Made by a program: the position numbers and the translations under genes
Shown here: in pieces, positions 1 through 6,458 of the stretch
Layout of the letters: each line of letters opens with the position of its first letter
Position numbering within the stretch: position 1 is the stretch's first letter
Source of the DNA: DSOS01 sp035286585
GTDB taxonomy: Bacteria > Chloroflexota > Anaerolineae > Anaerolineales > UBA4823
Length of the DNA stretch: 8,629 nucleotides
NCBI GenBank assembly: GCA_035286585.1
Contig: DATEDC010000075.1
Location: forward strand, 1-8,629
Direction of reading: 5' to 3'
The notes under the pieces: model-generated
What the model was told of the DNA's origin: nothing
What the model saw: only the letters and a program-made list of their open reading frames with translations
Databases searched by the model: none

Positions 1-227
1 GAGGTGGGATGCTCGATCAATTGGCGGTGGGCGCGCAGCCGGTGGGTGAGAAAAAATATCTGGGAATGAAATGCCCAGGCGCGCATATCCTGGTAAAAGT
101 CTGCCAGGTAGGGGTTATCCGCCACCGGCTCGTAGAATGGCTGCCACCCCAGTTTTTCGCTCAGCAAAGCCACCAGTGTGGATTTCCCCACCCCGATATT
201 CCCGGCGACAGCGACGAATTTTTTCAT
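1..227 (-). CDS. Deoxynucleoside kinase (dNK/dGK-dAK family), N-terminal part
   Basis: The gene reads leftwards from an ATG at 227-225 and leaves the window after 75 codons, so only the N-terminus is seen. The protein begins MKKFVAVAGNIGVGKST, a Walker A P-loop (residues 9-17) straight after the first beta strand. Next come YEPVADNPYL (32-41), with the catalytic-type Glu33 of the deoxynucleoside kinase family, and FYQDMRAWAFHSQIFFL (44-60), which is typical of the bacterial dGK/dAK branch. Such enzymes transfer phosphate from ATP to deoxynucleosides in the cytoplasm, the first step of dNTP salvage. The substrate (dA, dG, dC) cannot be told from this fragment. The start lies 15 bases after the stop of the PPDK-like gene, so the two are probably co-transcribed. 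The upstream bases give only a weak Shine-Dalgarno (AGAGAAAG or AGG right at the ATG), so translation may depend on coupling. Confidence 0.9.
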   Translation of the reverse strand, partial: MKKFVAVAGNIGVGKSTLVALLSEKLGWQPFYEPVADNPYLADFYQDMRAWAFHSQIFFLTHRLRAHRQLIEHPT

Positions 228-242
228 CCTGGCTTTCTCTTC

Positions 243-2567
243 TCAATCTGGAACTAAGTAGGCGACAGTCCGGCCTTCTTCATCATCCATCACCAGCTCC
301 AGGTGATGGTTGGGTCGGTATGAAGAGACCTCGACCAGGCGCAGGCATTCTATGCCGTCGGAGGGTTCTGGCAGAAATTGCGAAACGATGTTGGGCGTGT
401 CGTAAAAGAACTCGCGCCGGAAGATCACCCCCTCATCGTCCAGGTAGATGGCGAGGGGATAGATATTGGATTCGACCAAATCCTGGAAGAAATGCGTGCC
501 AAAGGAAGCTTCAGGAGCGGCGCCAATGCCCTTGCCAGCCAGCTCGATCAGGGCGCGGGTATTGTAGATATCGCCGTAGCCAATGCGGATGCCCAGATCA
601 GGGTTGGAAGTGCCCCAACGACCGGGTCCCACGCAGATGAAAACCTTGTTGGCGAGAGCGGCGTTTAAGGCACTGATTGCCTGCACCAGGCGGGCGCGCG
701 CGGTTGAGCCCGGCAGGGAAAAATATCCCTCAGGGGTGACAAACAGCACATGGCGTATATTGGGGATATGGCCGCGTGGAGCCATGCGTGGGGTGGAGAA
801 GATAATGTTCTCCGCGGGTATGTTTTCTGGCAGGCGCACTTCGCTTTCCTGCAGGCGGCTTTGCGGGCGGCATTGCAGCAAGGAGATCTCGATTTCCGGT
901 TGGGGCATCTCAGGGTCGACGACTTTTACGGTGAATTCCGTATCCACGGGTGAGTGGTAATGCTTTTCGAGCACCTTGAGCATGTTTTTCATTCTGTCAG
1001 CCAGCGGCGAGCGGCGGAGCAGTTCATCGAATGTGAGCACGAGCTGATCGATGTTGGCTTCCATCAGCGTGCTGCGCAAGGGAGCCAGGTAGCCGCCCTG
1101 GTCTACCTGAGCCAGGTAGCGTAAAACCGGGTAGCGCGGCTCCAGCACTTCGGAAATGGGCAAGGTCTTGAAGGTGTTGGCTTGCATGTCGAGCAGATCG
1201 ACATACATCTGCGAATAGCGGCGAATATCCTTGGCGGATGCCTGGGGATGGAGCAGTGGGTGGCTTAATGCCACCAGCCGCGGGTAATCGTTCCCTACCC
1301 GGTCGACCGCTCGCGTGCCCAGGCCCCACACCAGGCGGAGGAAGCCATCTTCCCTGCGAATCTGCGGCGTCCAGCGGTACAGGTTGCGGCTGAAGGCAAC
1401 GCCAGAGGCGTGCGGAAGATGGTAGCGACCGAGCCGTTCTCCATCTACCACCTGGATTAATATCGCCATGCGCTCATCGTAATCTTGCAGGCCTTTGGCG
1501 CGCCGGTAGAGCAGCGCATCTGGGTTGAGGATGCTGGCGTAGATGCGCTTGATCGCCTGGGTGAGGGAGAGTAAATTCTCCTCTGGGCTTCCCTGGTTGG
1601 GACAGAAGTGGCTCTCGTATTTTCCTGCAAACGAGGTGCCAAAATTGTCCTCCAGCAGGCTGGAGGAGCGCACGATCAGCGGCTTGTGCCCCACCTGCTC
1701 GAGCAGGTCGCGCAGGCTCTCCAGGAAGTCGGCGGGAAATTCGCCCAGCAAAAATTCTTTTTGTAGCTGGGGGTATTCTGAGCGGATCTGTTCTTCGCCC
1801 TTGTACTTCTGGTCGGCCCAGTGCAGCAAATTGTTCTGCCCCATGAACCCGTAGGTCATGTCTGCGCCGATAAAATAGGATTCGGGGATCCTCAGCGTTC
1901 TGCGAATCTCGTCGTCGCCTGCTTCAATCAGGATGCGCGCCGCCAGCAGCATGCCGGCCGATTTTCCGCCGATTTTTCCGGCCCCAATCCTCCGCTTGCG
2001 GATTTCACTCAGGTCGCTGATGGTGAACCACTCTTTGGCGATGTTGACATACGCCAGTTGGTCGCTGATCATGGTGCGGATGAGCACAACCTTGATTTCC
2101 CGCAGCCGGGCTTCTGCCAGGGCGCGCTCTTTTGGCGGCATTTTCTCGATGGCGAAGGCCTGTTCGAAGAGCATGCTTTGAGGGGCAAGCTCCGGGTTGA
2201 AGGAGACCAGCATCTCCTGGTCCTCAGCGCCGCGTTCAGACAGCACCTCGCGAATGATTTGCTCGAACAAATCGTATGGCAGGTTATAAGCGAAATAGAA
2301 GTCGGTCAGGTGCTCGCGAACGCGCAGCAGGCGCATTTCCCACACCTCGGCAGGCTCGTCGGCGAAAGGGTTGTGGATACCTTCCATGGCTTGAGAGCGG
2401 ATGGCTTTATCGCGCGCCTCGGCCTCGAAAGCTTGCTGGCTGATCACGCCTCGCTTGAACAGTTCGCGGCGCATGCGGTTGCGAATCTTGGTGCTCAAGA
2501 TCGGATATTGAGCCAGGGCAAGATAGATGCTGAGTGTGCGGTCTGCGGATGGCGGGGGGAGGGTCAT
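243..2567 (-). CDS. PEP/pyruvate-binding (PPDK N-terminal-like ATP-grasp) protein, no phosphohistidine domain
   Basis: This 774-residue cytoplasmic protein carries the nucleotide-binding ATP-grasp domain of PEP synthase and pyruvate phosphate dikinase. Visible motifs are IGAGKIGGKSAGM (194-206), IVRSSSLLEDNFGTSFAG (298-315) with the expected Arg300 and Glu306-Asp307, ASGVAFSRN (387-395), and LLQCRPQSR (563-571), which closes the domain as in PPDK. The first 190 residues look mostly helical. After residue 571 the usual swivelling domain (a TSHAA- or TCHAA-type phosphohistidine loop) and the PEP-binding TIM barrel are both absent. Instead there are about 200 residues with VGPGRWGTSNPDLGIRI (646-662) and FGTHFFQDLVESNIYPL (689-705), a block I recall from PEP-synthase-like proteins of other phyla. 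The reaction is therefore unknown; ATP-dependent phosphotransfer is inference. The ATG at 2567-2565 is the first possible start because an in-frame TAA lies 9 bases upstream of it. No Shine-Dalgarno is visible. The gene lies between dnaN and a deoxynucleoside kinase gene. Confidence 0.85.
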   Translation of the reverse strand: MTLPPPSADRTLSIYLALAQYPILSTKIRNRMRRELFKRGVISQQAFEAEARDKAIRSQAMEGIHNPFADEPAEVWEMRLLRVREHLTDFYFAYNLPYDLFEQIIREVLSERGAEDQEMLVSFNPELAPQSMLFEQAFAIEKMPPKERALAEARLREIKVVLIRTMISDQLAYVNIAKEWFTISDLSEIRKRRIGAGKIGGKSAGMLLAARILIEAGDDEIRRTLRIPESYFIGADMTYGFMGQNNLLHWADQKYKGEEQIRSEYPQLQKEFLLGEFPADFLESLRDLLEQVGHKPLIVRSSSLLEDNFGTSFAGKYESHFCPNQGSPEENLLSLTQAIKRIYASILNPDALLYRRAKGLQDYDERMAILIQVVDGERLGRYHLPHASGVAFSRNLYRWTPQIRREDGFLRLVWGLGTRAVDRVGNDYPRLVALSHPLLHPQASAKDIRRYSQMYVDLLDMQANTFKTLPISEVLEPRYPVLRYLAQVDQGGYLAPLRSTLMEANIDQLVLTFDELLRRSPLADRMKNMLKVLEKHYHSPVDTEFTVKVVDPEMPQPEIEISLLQCRPQSRLQESEVRLPENIPAENIIFSTPRMAPRGHIPNIRHVLFVTPEGYFSLPGSTARARLVQAISALNAALANKVFICVGPGRWGTSNPDLGIRIGYGDIYNTRALIELAGKGIGAAPEASFGTHFFQDLVESNIYPLAIYLDDEGVIFRREFFYDTPNIVSQFLPEPSDGIECLRLVEVSSYRPNHHLELVMDDEEGRTVAYLVPD

Positions 2568-2579
2568 GCTGGCTGGTTA

Positions 2580-2633
2580 GCTGGCGGTTGTCGCCCGGGG
2601 CGAGCCTGGTCGGGTGAGTTGCCAACCGCCAGC
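2580..2633. repeat. 11-bp perfect inverted repeat between dnaN and the PPDK-like gene
   Basis: GCTGGCGGTTG (2580-2590) and CAACCGCCAGC (2623-2633) are perfect complements separated by 32 bases. Inside, TCGCC (2591-2595) and GGCGA (2599-2603) can form a second small stem. The element fills most of the 73-base gap between the dnaN stop (2641) and the next start (2567). No T-run follows on the minus strand, so it does not look like an intrinsic terminator. An RNA-stabilising, processing or translation-coupling role is inference. Confidence 0.7.
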
Positions 2634-2640
2634 CCAGGGA

Positions 2641-3774
2641 TCAGGAGCCGAGGTGCATCGGCATGATCACGTGCAGGAAATTGTCCTCCCCGACGGGTTT
2701 GATCACGCCTGGGCTGGTATCCGAGGTGGTCTCGATGGCGACGGTGGGGGTCTTGACCACGTCCAGCACCTCGCGCAGGAAGCGCACGTTAAAAGCGATG
2801 AGCTGGGGCAGGCCCTCGATGGTGGCGTCGACGACCGTCTGGCTGTAGCCGGTTTCTTCGGATTGCCCGGAAATTTCGACCTTTCCTGGCCCCATTTCTC
2901 CATCATCCTGGATGTTCACCCGGGCGATATGCGAGCCCTCGCGGGCGAAGATCTCGGCTTGCTTGCAGGCTTTCAGAAACAAAGACGTGGATAGAACCGC
3001 TCGGGTCTTGTAGCTGCGCGGAATGAGCTGCTCCAGGTCTGGGTAAGCGCCTTCGATGAGCTGGGATACCAGCTCGGCATTTTTCATGTGAAAGATGACC
3101 TGGGAGCGCCCGGGGGGGATGATCATGGTGATCATTTGATCGCCGTCGCTGGATATGCGCGCCAGCTCGATCAGGGCGCGCGCCGGAATGACCGCGCTGA
3201 CGGGGCGATTCACGGGGGAGGACAATTCCGCTTTGCGGATCGAGAGGCGAAATCCATCTGCCGCCGAGAGGGTGATCTTATCCTCCTTGACGCTGACCTG
3301 AACGCCATTGAGAATCGGGCGAGCGTCATCGTTGGAGGCCGCGAAGGCAACTTGCTGGATCATCTCCCTTAAATCGGCGACGTTAATTTGTATCCCGCTT
3401 TCCAGGTCAGGGACAGGCAGAGGCGGAAATTCCTGCGCATCGATGCATTTCAAGTTGGTGTTCGAGGCCCCGCAGTGCACGTTGAGCGTTTGGGTGCGCA
3501 CGTCCAGGCTCATATCCACCTGTTTGTCCGCTAGGGTGTTGACCAGCTCGGTGAAGGTGCGCGCTGGGACCGTGGTCGAGCCTTCCTCTTCTATTTTGGC
3601 CCCGATCCAGCAGGTGATCGTCAGGTCCAGGTTGGTCGCCGACAGGCGCAGTCGGCCCTCGTCGCTGGCGACCAGCACGTTTCCCAATACCGGGAGCGTG
3701 CTGCGCGGCGACACCGCCCGAGACACAATGCTTAGACCATGAGCCAGGTTTTCTTGTAAAACGGATACATTCAT
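2641..3774 (-). CDS. dnaN: DNA polymerase III beta subunit (sliding clamp)
   Basis: The clamp is a ring-shaped homodimer that encircles DNA and tethers the replicative polymerase and repair enzymes. The 377-residue length is normal for the family. Recognisable signatures are MNVSVLQENLAHGLSIVSRA at the N-terminus, RSTLPVLGNV (24-33), DAQEFPPLP, the second-domain motifs RPILNGV and ADGFRLS, LIEGAYPDLEQLIP, and the C-terminal HVIMPMHLGS, the canonical last strand. All three clamp domains appear intact. The frame is open for 20 more codons upstream to 3834, but those residues do not match the family. The ATG at 3774-3772 has a strong AGGAGG at 3790-3785, so I chose that start. A promoter with a perfect TATAAT lies just upstream. 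The gene probably heads an operon with the PPDK-like and deoxynucleoside kinase genes. dnaA, recF and gyrB are not neighbours in the visible sequence. Confidence 0.97.
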   Translation of the reverse strand: MNVSVLQENLAHGLSIVSRAVSPRSTLPVLGNVLVASDEGRLRLSATNLDLTITCWIGAKIEEEGSTTVPARTFTELVNTLADKQVDMSLDVRTQTLNVHCGASNTNLKCIDAQEFPPLPVPDLESGIQINVADLREMIQQVAFAASNDDARPILNGVQVSVKEDKITLSAADGFRLSIRKAELSSPVNRPVSAVIPARALIELARISSDGDQMITMIIPPGRSQVIFHMKNAELVSQLIEGAYPDLEQLIPRSYKTRAVLSTSLFLKACKQAEIFAREGSHIARVNIQDDGEMGPGKVEISGQSEETGYSQTVVDATIEGLPQLIAFNVRFLREVLDVVKTPTVAIETTSDTSPGVIKPVGEDNFLHVIMPMHLGS

Positions 3775-3784
3775 GGGGCTTACC

Positions 3785-3790
3785 CCTCCT
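3785..3790 (-). promoter_or_regulatory. Ribosome binding site of dnaN
   Basis: A perfect AGGAGG on the minus strand lies 10 bases before the ATG at 3774. It settles the start against the longer reading frame that begins at 3834. Confidence 0.85.
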
Positions 3791-3796
3791 CGCGGG

Positions 3797-3825
3797 ATTA
3801 TACAGAGTATACAACACGCTACAAA
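3797..3825 (-). promoter_or_regulatory. Predicted sigma-70-type promoter of dnaN
   Basis: On the minus strand a perfect -10 TATAAT (3802-3797) is preceded by 17 bases and a moderate -35 TTTGTA (3825-3820). Transcription would begin near 3790, giving a leader of about 16 bases that starts roughly at the Shine-Dalgarno. The promoter sits back to back with that of the CDF transporter gene. Confidence 0.65.
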
Positions 3826-3841
3826 ATTTGCCAAGAAAAAG

Positions 3842-3850
3842 TGTTATGAT
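3842..3850 (+). promoter_or_regulatory. Predicted extended -10 promoter of the CDF gene
   Basis: TGTTATGAT matches the extended -10 pattern TGnTATAAT with one change. No good -35 lies at the right distance; TTGCCA at 3828-3833 is only 11 bases away. A start site 7-9 bases downstream would fall at about 3857-3859, at the ATG (3859), so the mRNA would be leaderless or nearly so. This agrees with the lack of any Shine-Dalgarno there. Confidence 0.5.
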
Positions 3851-3858
3851 TGCCCAGT

Positions 3859-5343
3859 ATGCCGAGATACGATTGGCAGGACGATGGCTATTTCGTCACC
3901 GAAAATCGTGACCTGGGCCAGATTCGCGCAGTTTTGGTGATCACCATGCTGCTGAACTTCGTCGCCACGGCGATAAAAATCGCTGCCGGATTGGCGACTG
4001 GCGCTCTCAGCGTGGTGGCGGACGGGCTGGACAGTTTGTTCGATGGGCTTTCCAACCTGGTGGGCTTAGCCGGTTTGTACGCCGCCTCCAAACCCCCCGA
4101 TGCCGAGCATCCCTATGGACACCGCAAATTTGAAACCGTCGCCGCCCTCAGCATCTCGTTCCTGCTGTTCCTGACCTGCTGGCAGCTTCTTCAGGCTGCC
4201 TGGGAGAGGTACACGCAGGCGACTGCTCCAAAGGTGAATATCTGGATCCTGGCTGCCATGTTGGTTTCAATCGTGATCCAGGCCGGCACCAGCTTCTATG
4301 AACTGCGCGCCGGGCGGCGGTTGCAGAGCGAGGTACTGGTGGCAGATGCCCTGCACACCCGCGCCAGCGTGCTGGTGTCATTCTCCGTTCTGTTGGGGTT
4401 GGGGTTGGTTCGCCTGGGCTACCCGAAAGCGGACTCATTGCTGGCCGCGTTTGTGGCGCTCATGATCGCCAAAATTGGCATCGATGTCCTGCGCGAGACG
4501 CTGCCGGTCCTGGTCGATCGGGCCAGTGTTGATCCCAATCTCATCGCTGGGGTGGTGGAGAAAATCGGTGGCGTGGAGTCCTTCCACCGGGTGCGCAGCC
4601 GCGGGGCGGGCGGCAGCGCCGCGGTCGATCTGCACGTCCGGGTGTCGCCGGATAAAACCGTCCAGGAAGCCGACGCTATCGCCCATGAGGTCAGGCGGCG
4701 GTTGCTGGCCTTGCCGGAAGTCAACGATGTCACCGTCCACGTGGAGGCCCAGCGGAGCTGGCGAACCAATGCCAGCGACATCGTCGCCACGGTCAAACAC
4801 GCCGCGGATGAGTTGAACCTGACCATCCATGAATCCTGGGTGCATCGCCAGGATAACGACTTGTTCGTTGAAATCCATGTGGGCGTCGATCCCGGATTGA
4901 CCCTGGGGCAGGCGCACCAGCTCGTTGACCGCCTGGAGGCTGAGCTTCACAGGCGGCTGCCTCAAGTCAAAGAAGTGCGCACTCACATTGAAATGGCCCT
5001 GCTGGATGTGCAGGAGGATAAACCCGTGCCTCAGGAATTTGAACGCCTGGTTCGCCGCGAGGTGGAGCGGATTGTGAGCGGTATGCCAACCCTGGATAAC
5101 CCGCACAACATTGTTGTCCGCCGCGACCGTCTCACCGGTGAGCGTTATTTTGTCTCCCTCGAGTGCACGATCGCTCCAGAGACCCCGGTCGTAGAGGCGC
5201 ACCACCTCTCGACGGTATTGGAGCGTGAGCTCACCCGGCGATTGGAGGGCGTCGCCGAGGTATTCGTCCACCTGGAGCCTCCGTTCGCCGATCAGGTCTC
5301 CGGACCGAGGTTAAAAAATGAGACGAGTCCGCTGTCTGGCTAG
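3859..5343 (+). CDS. CDF-family divalent metal cation transporter with three C-terminal domains
   Basis: A 494-residue inner-membrane protein of the cation diffusion facilitator family, which normally exchanges Zn, Fe, Mn, Co or Cd for protons and moves metal out of the cytoplasm. Six membrane segments are visible at about 23-45, 48-76, 93-115, 126-147, 163-186 and 189-211. TM2 carries the metal-site pair Asp58 and Asp62 (DSLFD), and HPYGHRKFE (84-92) is the family signature after TM2. TM5 reads ADALHTRAS: His166 is present, but the fourth ligand position is Ser170 where Asp is expected. After the membrane part come three similar cytoplasmic domains (about 220-297, 303-381, 391-474), each ending in a V-x-V-H-x-E-like strand (HVE, HIE, HLE); most family members have one. 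TTG at 3850 would add three residues, but ATG at 3859 fits the promoter and the family. The VIT-like gene follows after 120 bases. Export is the likely direction; the metal is unknown. Confidence 0.93.
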   Translation: MPRYDWQDDGYFVTENRDLGQIRAVLVITMLLNFVATAIKIAAGLATGALSVVADGLDSLFDGLSNLVGLAGLYAASKPPDAEHPYGHRKFETVAALSISFLLFLTCWQLLQAAWERYTQATAPKVNIWILAAMLVSIVIQAGTSFYELRAGRRLQSEVLVADALHTRASVLVSFSVLLGLGLVRLGYPKADSLLAAFVALMIAKIGIDVLRETLPVLVDRASVDPNLIAGVVEKIGGVESFHRVRSRGAGGSAAVDLHVRVSPDKTVQEADAIAHEVRRRLLALPEVNDVTVHVEAQRSWRTNASDIVATVKHAADELNLTIHESWVHRQDNDLFVEIHVGVDPGLTLGQAHQLVDRLEAELHRRLPQVKEVRTHIEMALLDVQEDKPVPQEFERLVRREVERIVSGMPTLDNPHNIVVRRDRLTGERYFVSLECTIAPETPVVEAHHLSTVLERELTRRLEGVAEVFVHLEPPFADQVSGPRLKNETSPLSG

Positions 5344-5453
5344 CCGACAGTTGCATCGGATGTTATTAAATCAAGGAGCCTGTCTCGTGTTCCTGGTTTC
5401 AGGATCGTGGCTAACCCATGCCAGGCTGAATGAGAAAAATAGATTTCTTTACT

Positions 5454-5458
5454 GGAGG
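5454..5458 (+). promoter_or_regulatory. Ribosome binding site of the VIT/CCC1-family gene
   Basis: GGAGG lies 5 bases before the ATG at 5464, inside the longer run GGAGGGGAG. It fixes the start. I found no convincing promoter in the 120 bases between the CDF stop and this gene, so read-through from the CDF gene is possible. Confidence 0.75.
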
Positions 5459-5463
5459 GGAGT

Positions 5464-6201
5464 ATGTTCTTAAAAGAGCACGAAATACGCCGCGAAGAAT
5501 TTCTCCACCACGTTCATTTTGACCCCCATCGCAAGTCCTATGAGCTGGCGGACGTGATCCTGGGAGGCCAGGATGGCTTGGTAAACGTCCTCGGCGTGAT
5601 TTTGGGCGTGGCTGCGGCGACCAACGATCCGCGCATCGTTTTGGTGGCCGGCCTGGCTGCCACGTTTGCCGAATCGGTTTCCATGGGGGCGGTGGCTTAC
5701 ACATCGACTGTGGCAGAAGTTGATTTCTACGAAAGCGAACGTGAGCGTGAGTATCGCCACATACAGGAGGTGCCACACTTGGAACGCCAGGAAATTCGCC
5801 AGATTTACACGCAAAAAGGGTTTAAGGGCGAGCTGCTCGAGCGGATCGTCGATACGATCACTGCCAATGAGGATGTGTGGGTCGCGGTGATGATGGCAGA
5901 GGAACACCAGCTCACCCCGACCAACCGGCGCAGCGCCCTGCGCTCGGCGCTGATCGTCGGTCTGGCCGCCCTCATCGGCTCGCTGATCCCTTTGGCGCCC
6001 TTCGCCTTTCTGCCGGTCGAGATGAGCATCTGGATCTCGATCGCCGTTTCGGCGCTGGTGCTGTTCGTGGTGGGCGCCTACAAGGCGAAAGTTACGGTAG
6101 GTCGCCCCGGAAAAAGCGGCCTGGAAATGGCGCTGATCGGCACGGTCAGCGCGCTGGCCGGCTACGCCGTCGGTCTCATCCTGCGCATCCCCAATCATTG
6201 A
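5464..6201 (+). CDS. VIT1/CCC1 transporter family protein (iron/manganese)
   Basis: A 245-residue membrane protein of the VIT1/CCC1 family, whose characterised eukaryotic members move Fe2+ or Mn2+ out of the cytoplasm into vacuoles using a proton gradient. Five membrane segments are visible at about 29-52, 57-80, 157-182, 185-206 and 218-241, the family pattern. TM1 holds GGQDGLVNVLGVILGVAAA, matching the family's G-x-x-DG-x-V motif, and TM2 holds ESVSMGAVAY. Between TM2 and TM3 lies a Glu-rich cytoplasmic domain (83-155) with ESEREREYRHIQEV and VMMAEEH. The Met143-Met144 and nearby Glu146/Glu147 correspond to the metal-binding Met and Glu residues of plant VIT1. The N-terminus has His6, His15, His16, His18 and His22, which could add metal contacts. 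The start is fixed by the strong Shine-Dalgarno. With the upstream CDF gene it makes a likely metal-detoxification or metal-balance pair. Fe or Mn as substrate is inferred from the family. Confidence 0.92.
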   Translation: MFLKEHEIRREEFLHHVHFDPHRKSYELADVILGGQDGLVNVLGVILGVAAATNDPRIVLVAGLAATFAESVSMGAVAYTSTVAEVDFYESEREREYRHIQEVPHLERQEIRQIYTQKGFKGELLERIVDTITANEDVWVAVMMAEEHQLTPTNRRSALRSALIVGLAALIGSLIPLAPFAFLPVEMSIWISIAVSALVLFVVGAYKAKVTVGRPGKSGLEMALIGTVSALAGYAVGLILRIPNH

Positions 6202-6228
6202 TCCTGGTTCGGTTTGGGCATTAAACTA

Positions 6229-6273
6229 TGGAAGCTGGCCTGATGATTTTACAATAATACGGGCCAGCTTCCA
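6229..6273. repeat. 12-bp perfect inverted repeat downstream of the VIT/CCC1 gene
   Basis: TGGAAGCTGGCC (6229-6240) and GGCCAGCTTCCA (6262-6273) are perfect complements around a 21-base AT-rich spacer. A G-T and a G-C pair could extend the stem inwards by two. It begins 27 bases after the stop of the VIT/CCC1 gene. No T-run follows on either strand, so a classical Rho-independent terminator is not supported. It may act as an mRNA 3'-end stabiliser, an operator or a small mobile remnant. Confidence 0.65.
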
Positions 6274-6374
6274 GATATATGCTTACCCCCTGCTGCCAAC
6301 GATATAAACGCAGCACTCGAAATTTTGTTACAAGAATTTTTGGGAATTTACCCGCTGATTTTTGGATGTTCTCG

Positions 6375-6391
6375 GGGCAGGTCTCCTGCCC
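6375..6391. other. Compact hairpin in the region upstream of the phosphatase gene
   Basis: GGGCAGG (6375-6381), a TCT loop, and CCTGCCC (6385-6391) form a perfect 7-bp GC-rich stem. CTCGGGG occurs on both sides (6371-6377 and 6393-6399). A short T-run follows only at 6403-6406, too far for a clear terminator. It is the first of several hairpins in the otherwise empty stretch 6202-6530. Confidence 0.55.
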
Positions 6392-6458
6392 ACTCGGGGT
6401 AGTTTTCCTGTAAAATTATGCCTGGATACGAGCTTAGAAACCGGGTTTTGCCTGACCA

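Noticed and set aside
2371..2382. TGTGGATAC, close to a DnaA box, near dnaN, suggesting a replication origin.
   Set aside because: It is a single imperfect copy inside a coding region with no cluster and no AT-rich unwinding element; dnaA is not visible.
1821..2666. Long plus-strand open frame of 281 codons opposite the PPDK-like gene.
   Set aside because: It is antisense to a well-supported gene, has low-complexity mirrored composition and no family motifs; a high-GC shadow.
3799..3813. Direct repeat TATACA (3799-3804, 3808-3813) as an operator.
   Set aside because: Six-base repeats in an AT-rich promoter arise easily by chance; no known regulator motif is recognised.
3775..3834. Twenty-codon N-terminal extension of the dnaN frame.
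   Set aside because: The extra residues do not resemble clamp N-termini, and the predicted promoter and AGGAGG lie inside this stretch, so the ATG at 3774 is the better start.
4435..5271. Long minus-strand open frame of 278 codons opposite the CDF gene.
   Set aside because: It is antisense to a gene with clear transporter motifs and has no recognisable domain.
5330..5350. CTGTC...GACAG hairpin at the CDF stop as a terminator.
   Set aside because: Only 5 bp pair, with a 9-base loop, and no T-run follows; too weak to call.
5470..6198. Minus-strand open frame of 242 codons opposite the VIT/CCC1 gene.
   Set aside because: It mirrors the real gene almost exactly, is rich in Arg/His/Gln/Asp as expected of an antisense shadow, and has no motif.
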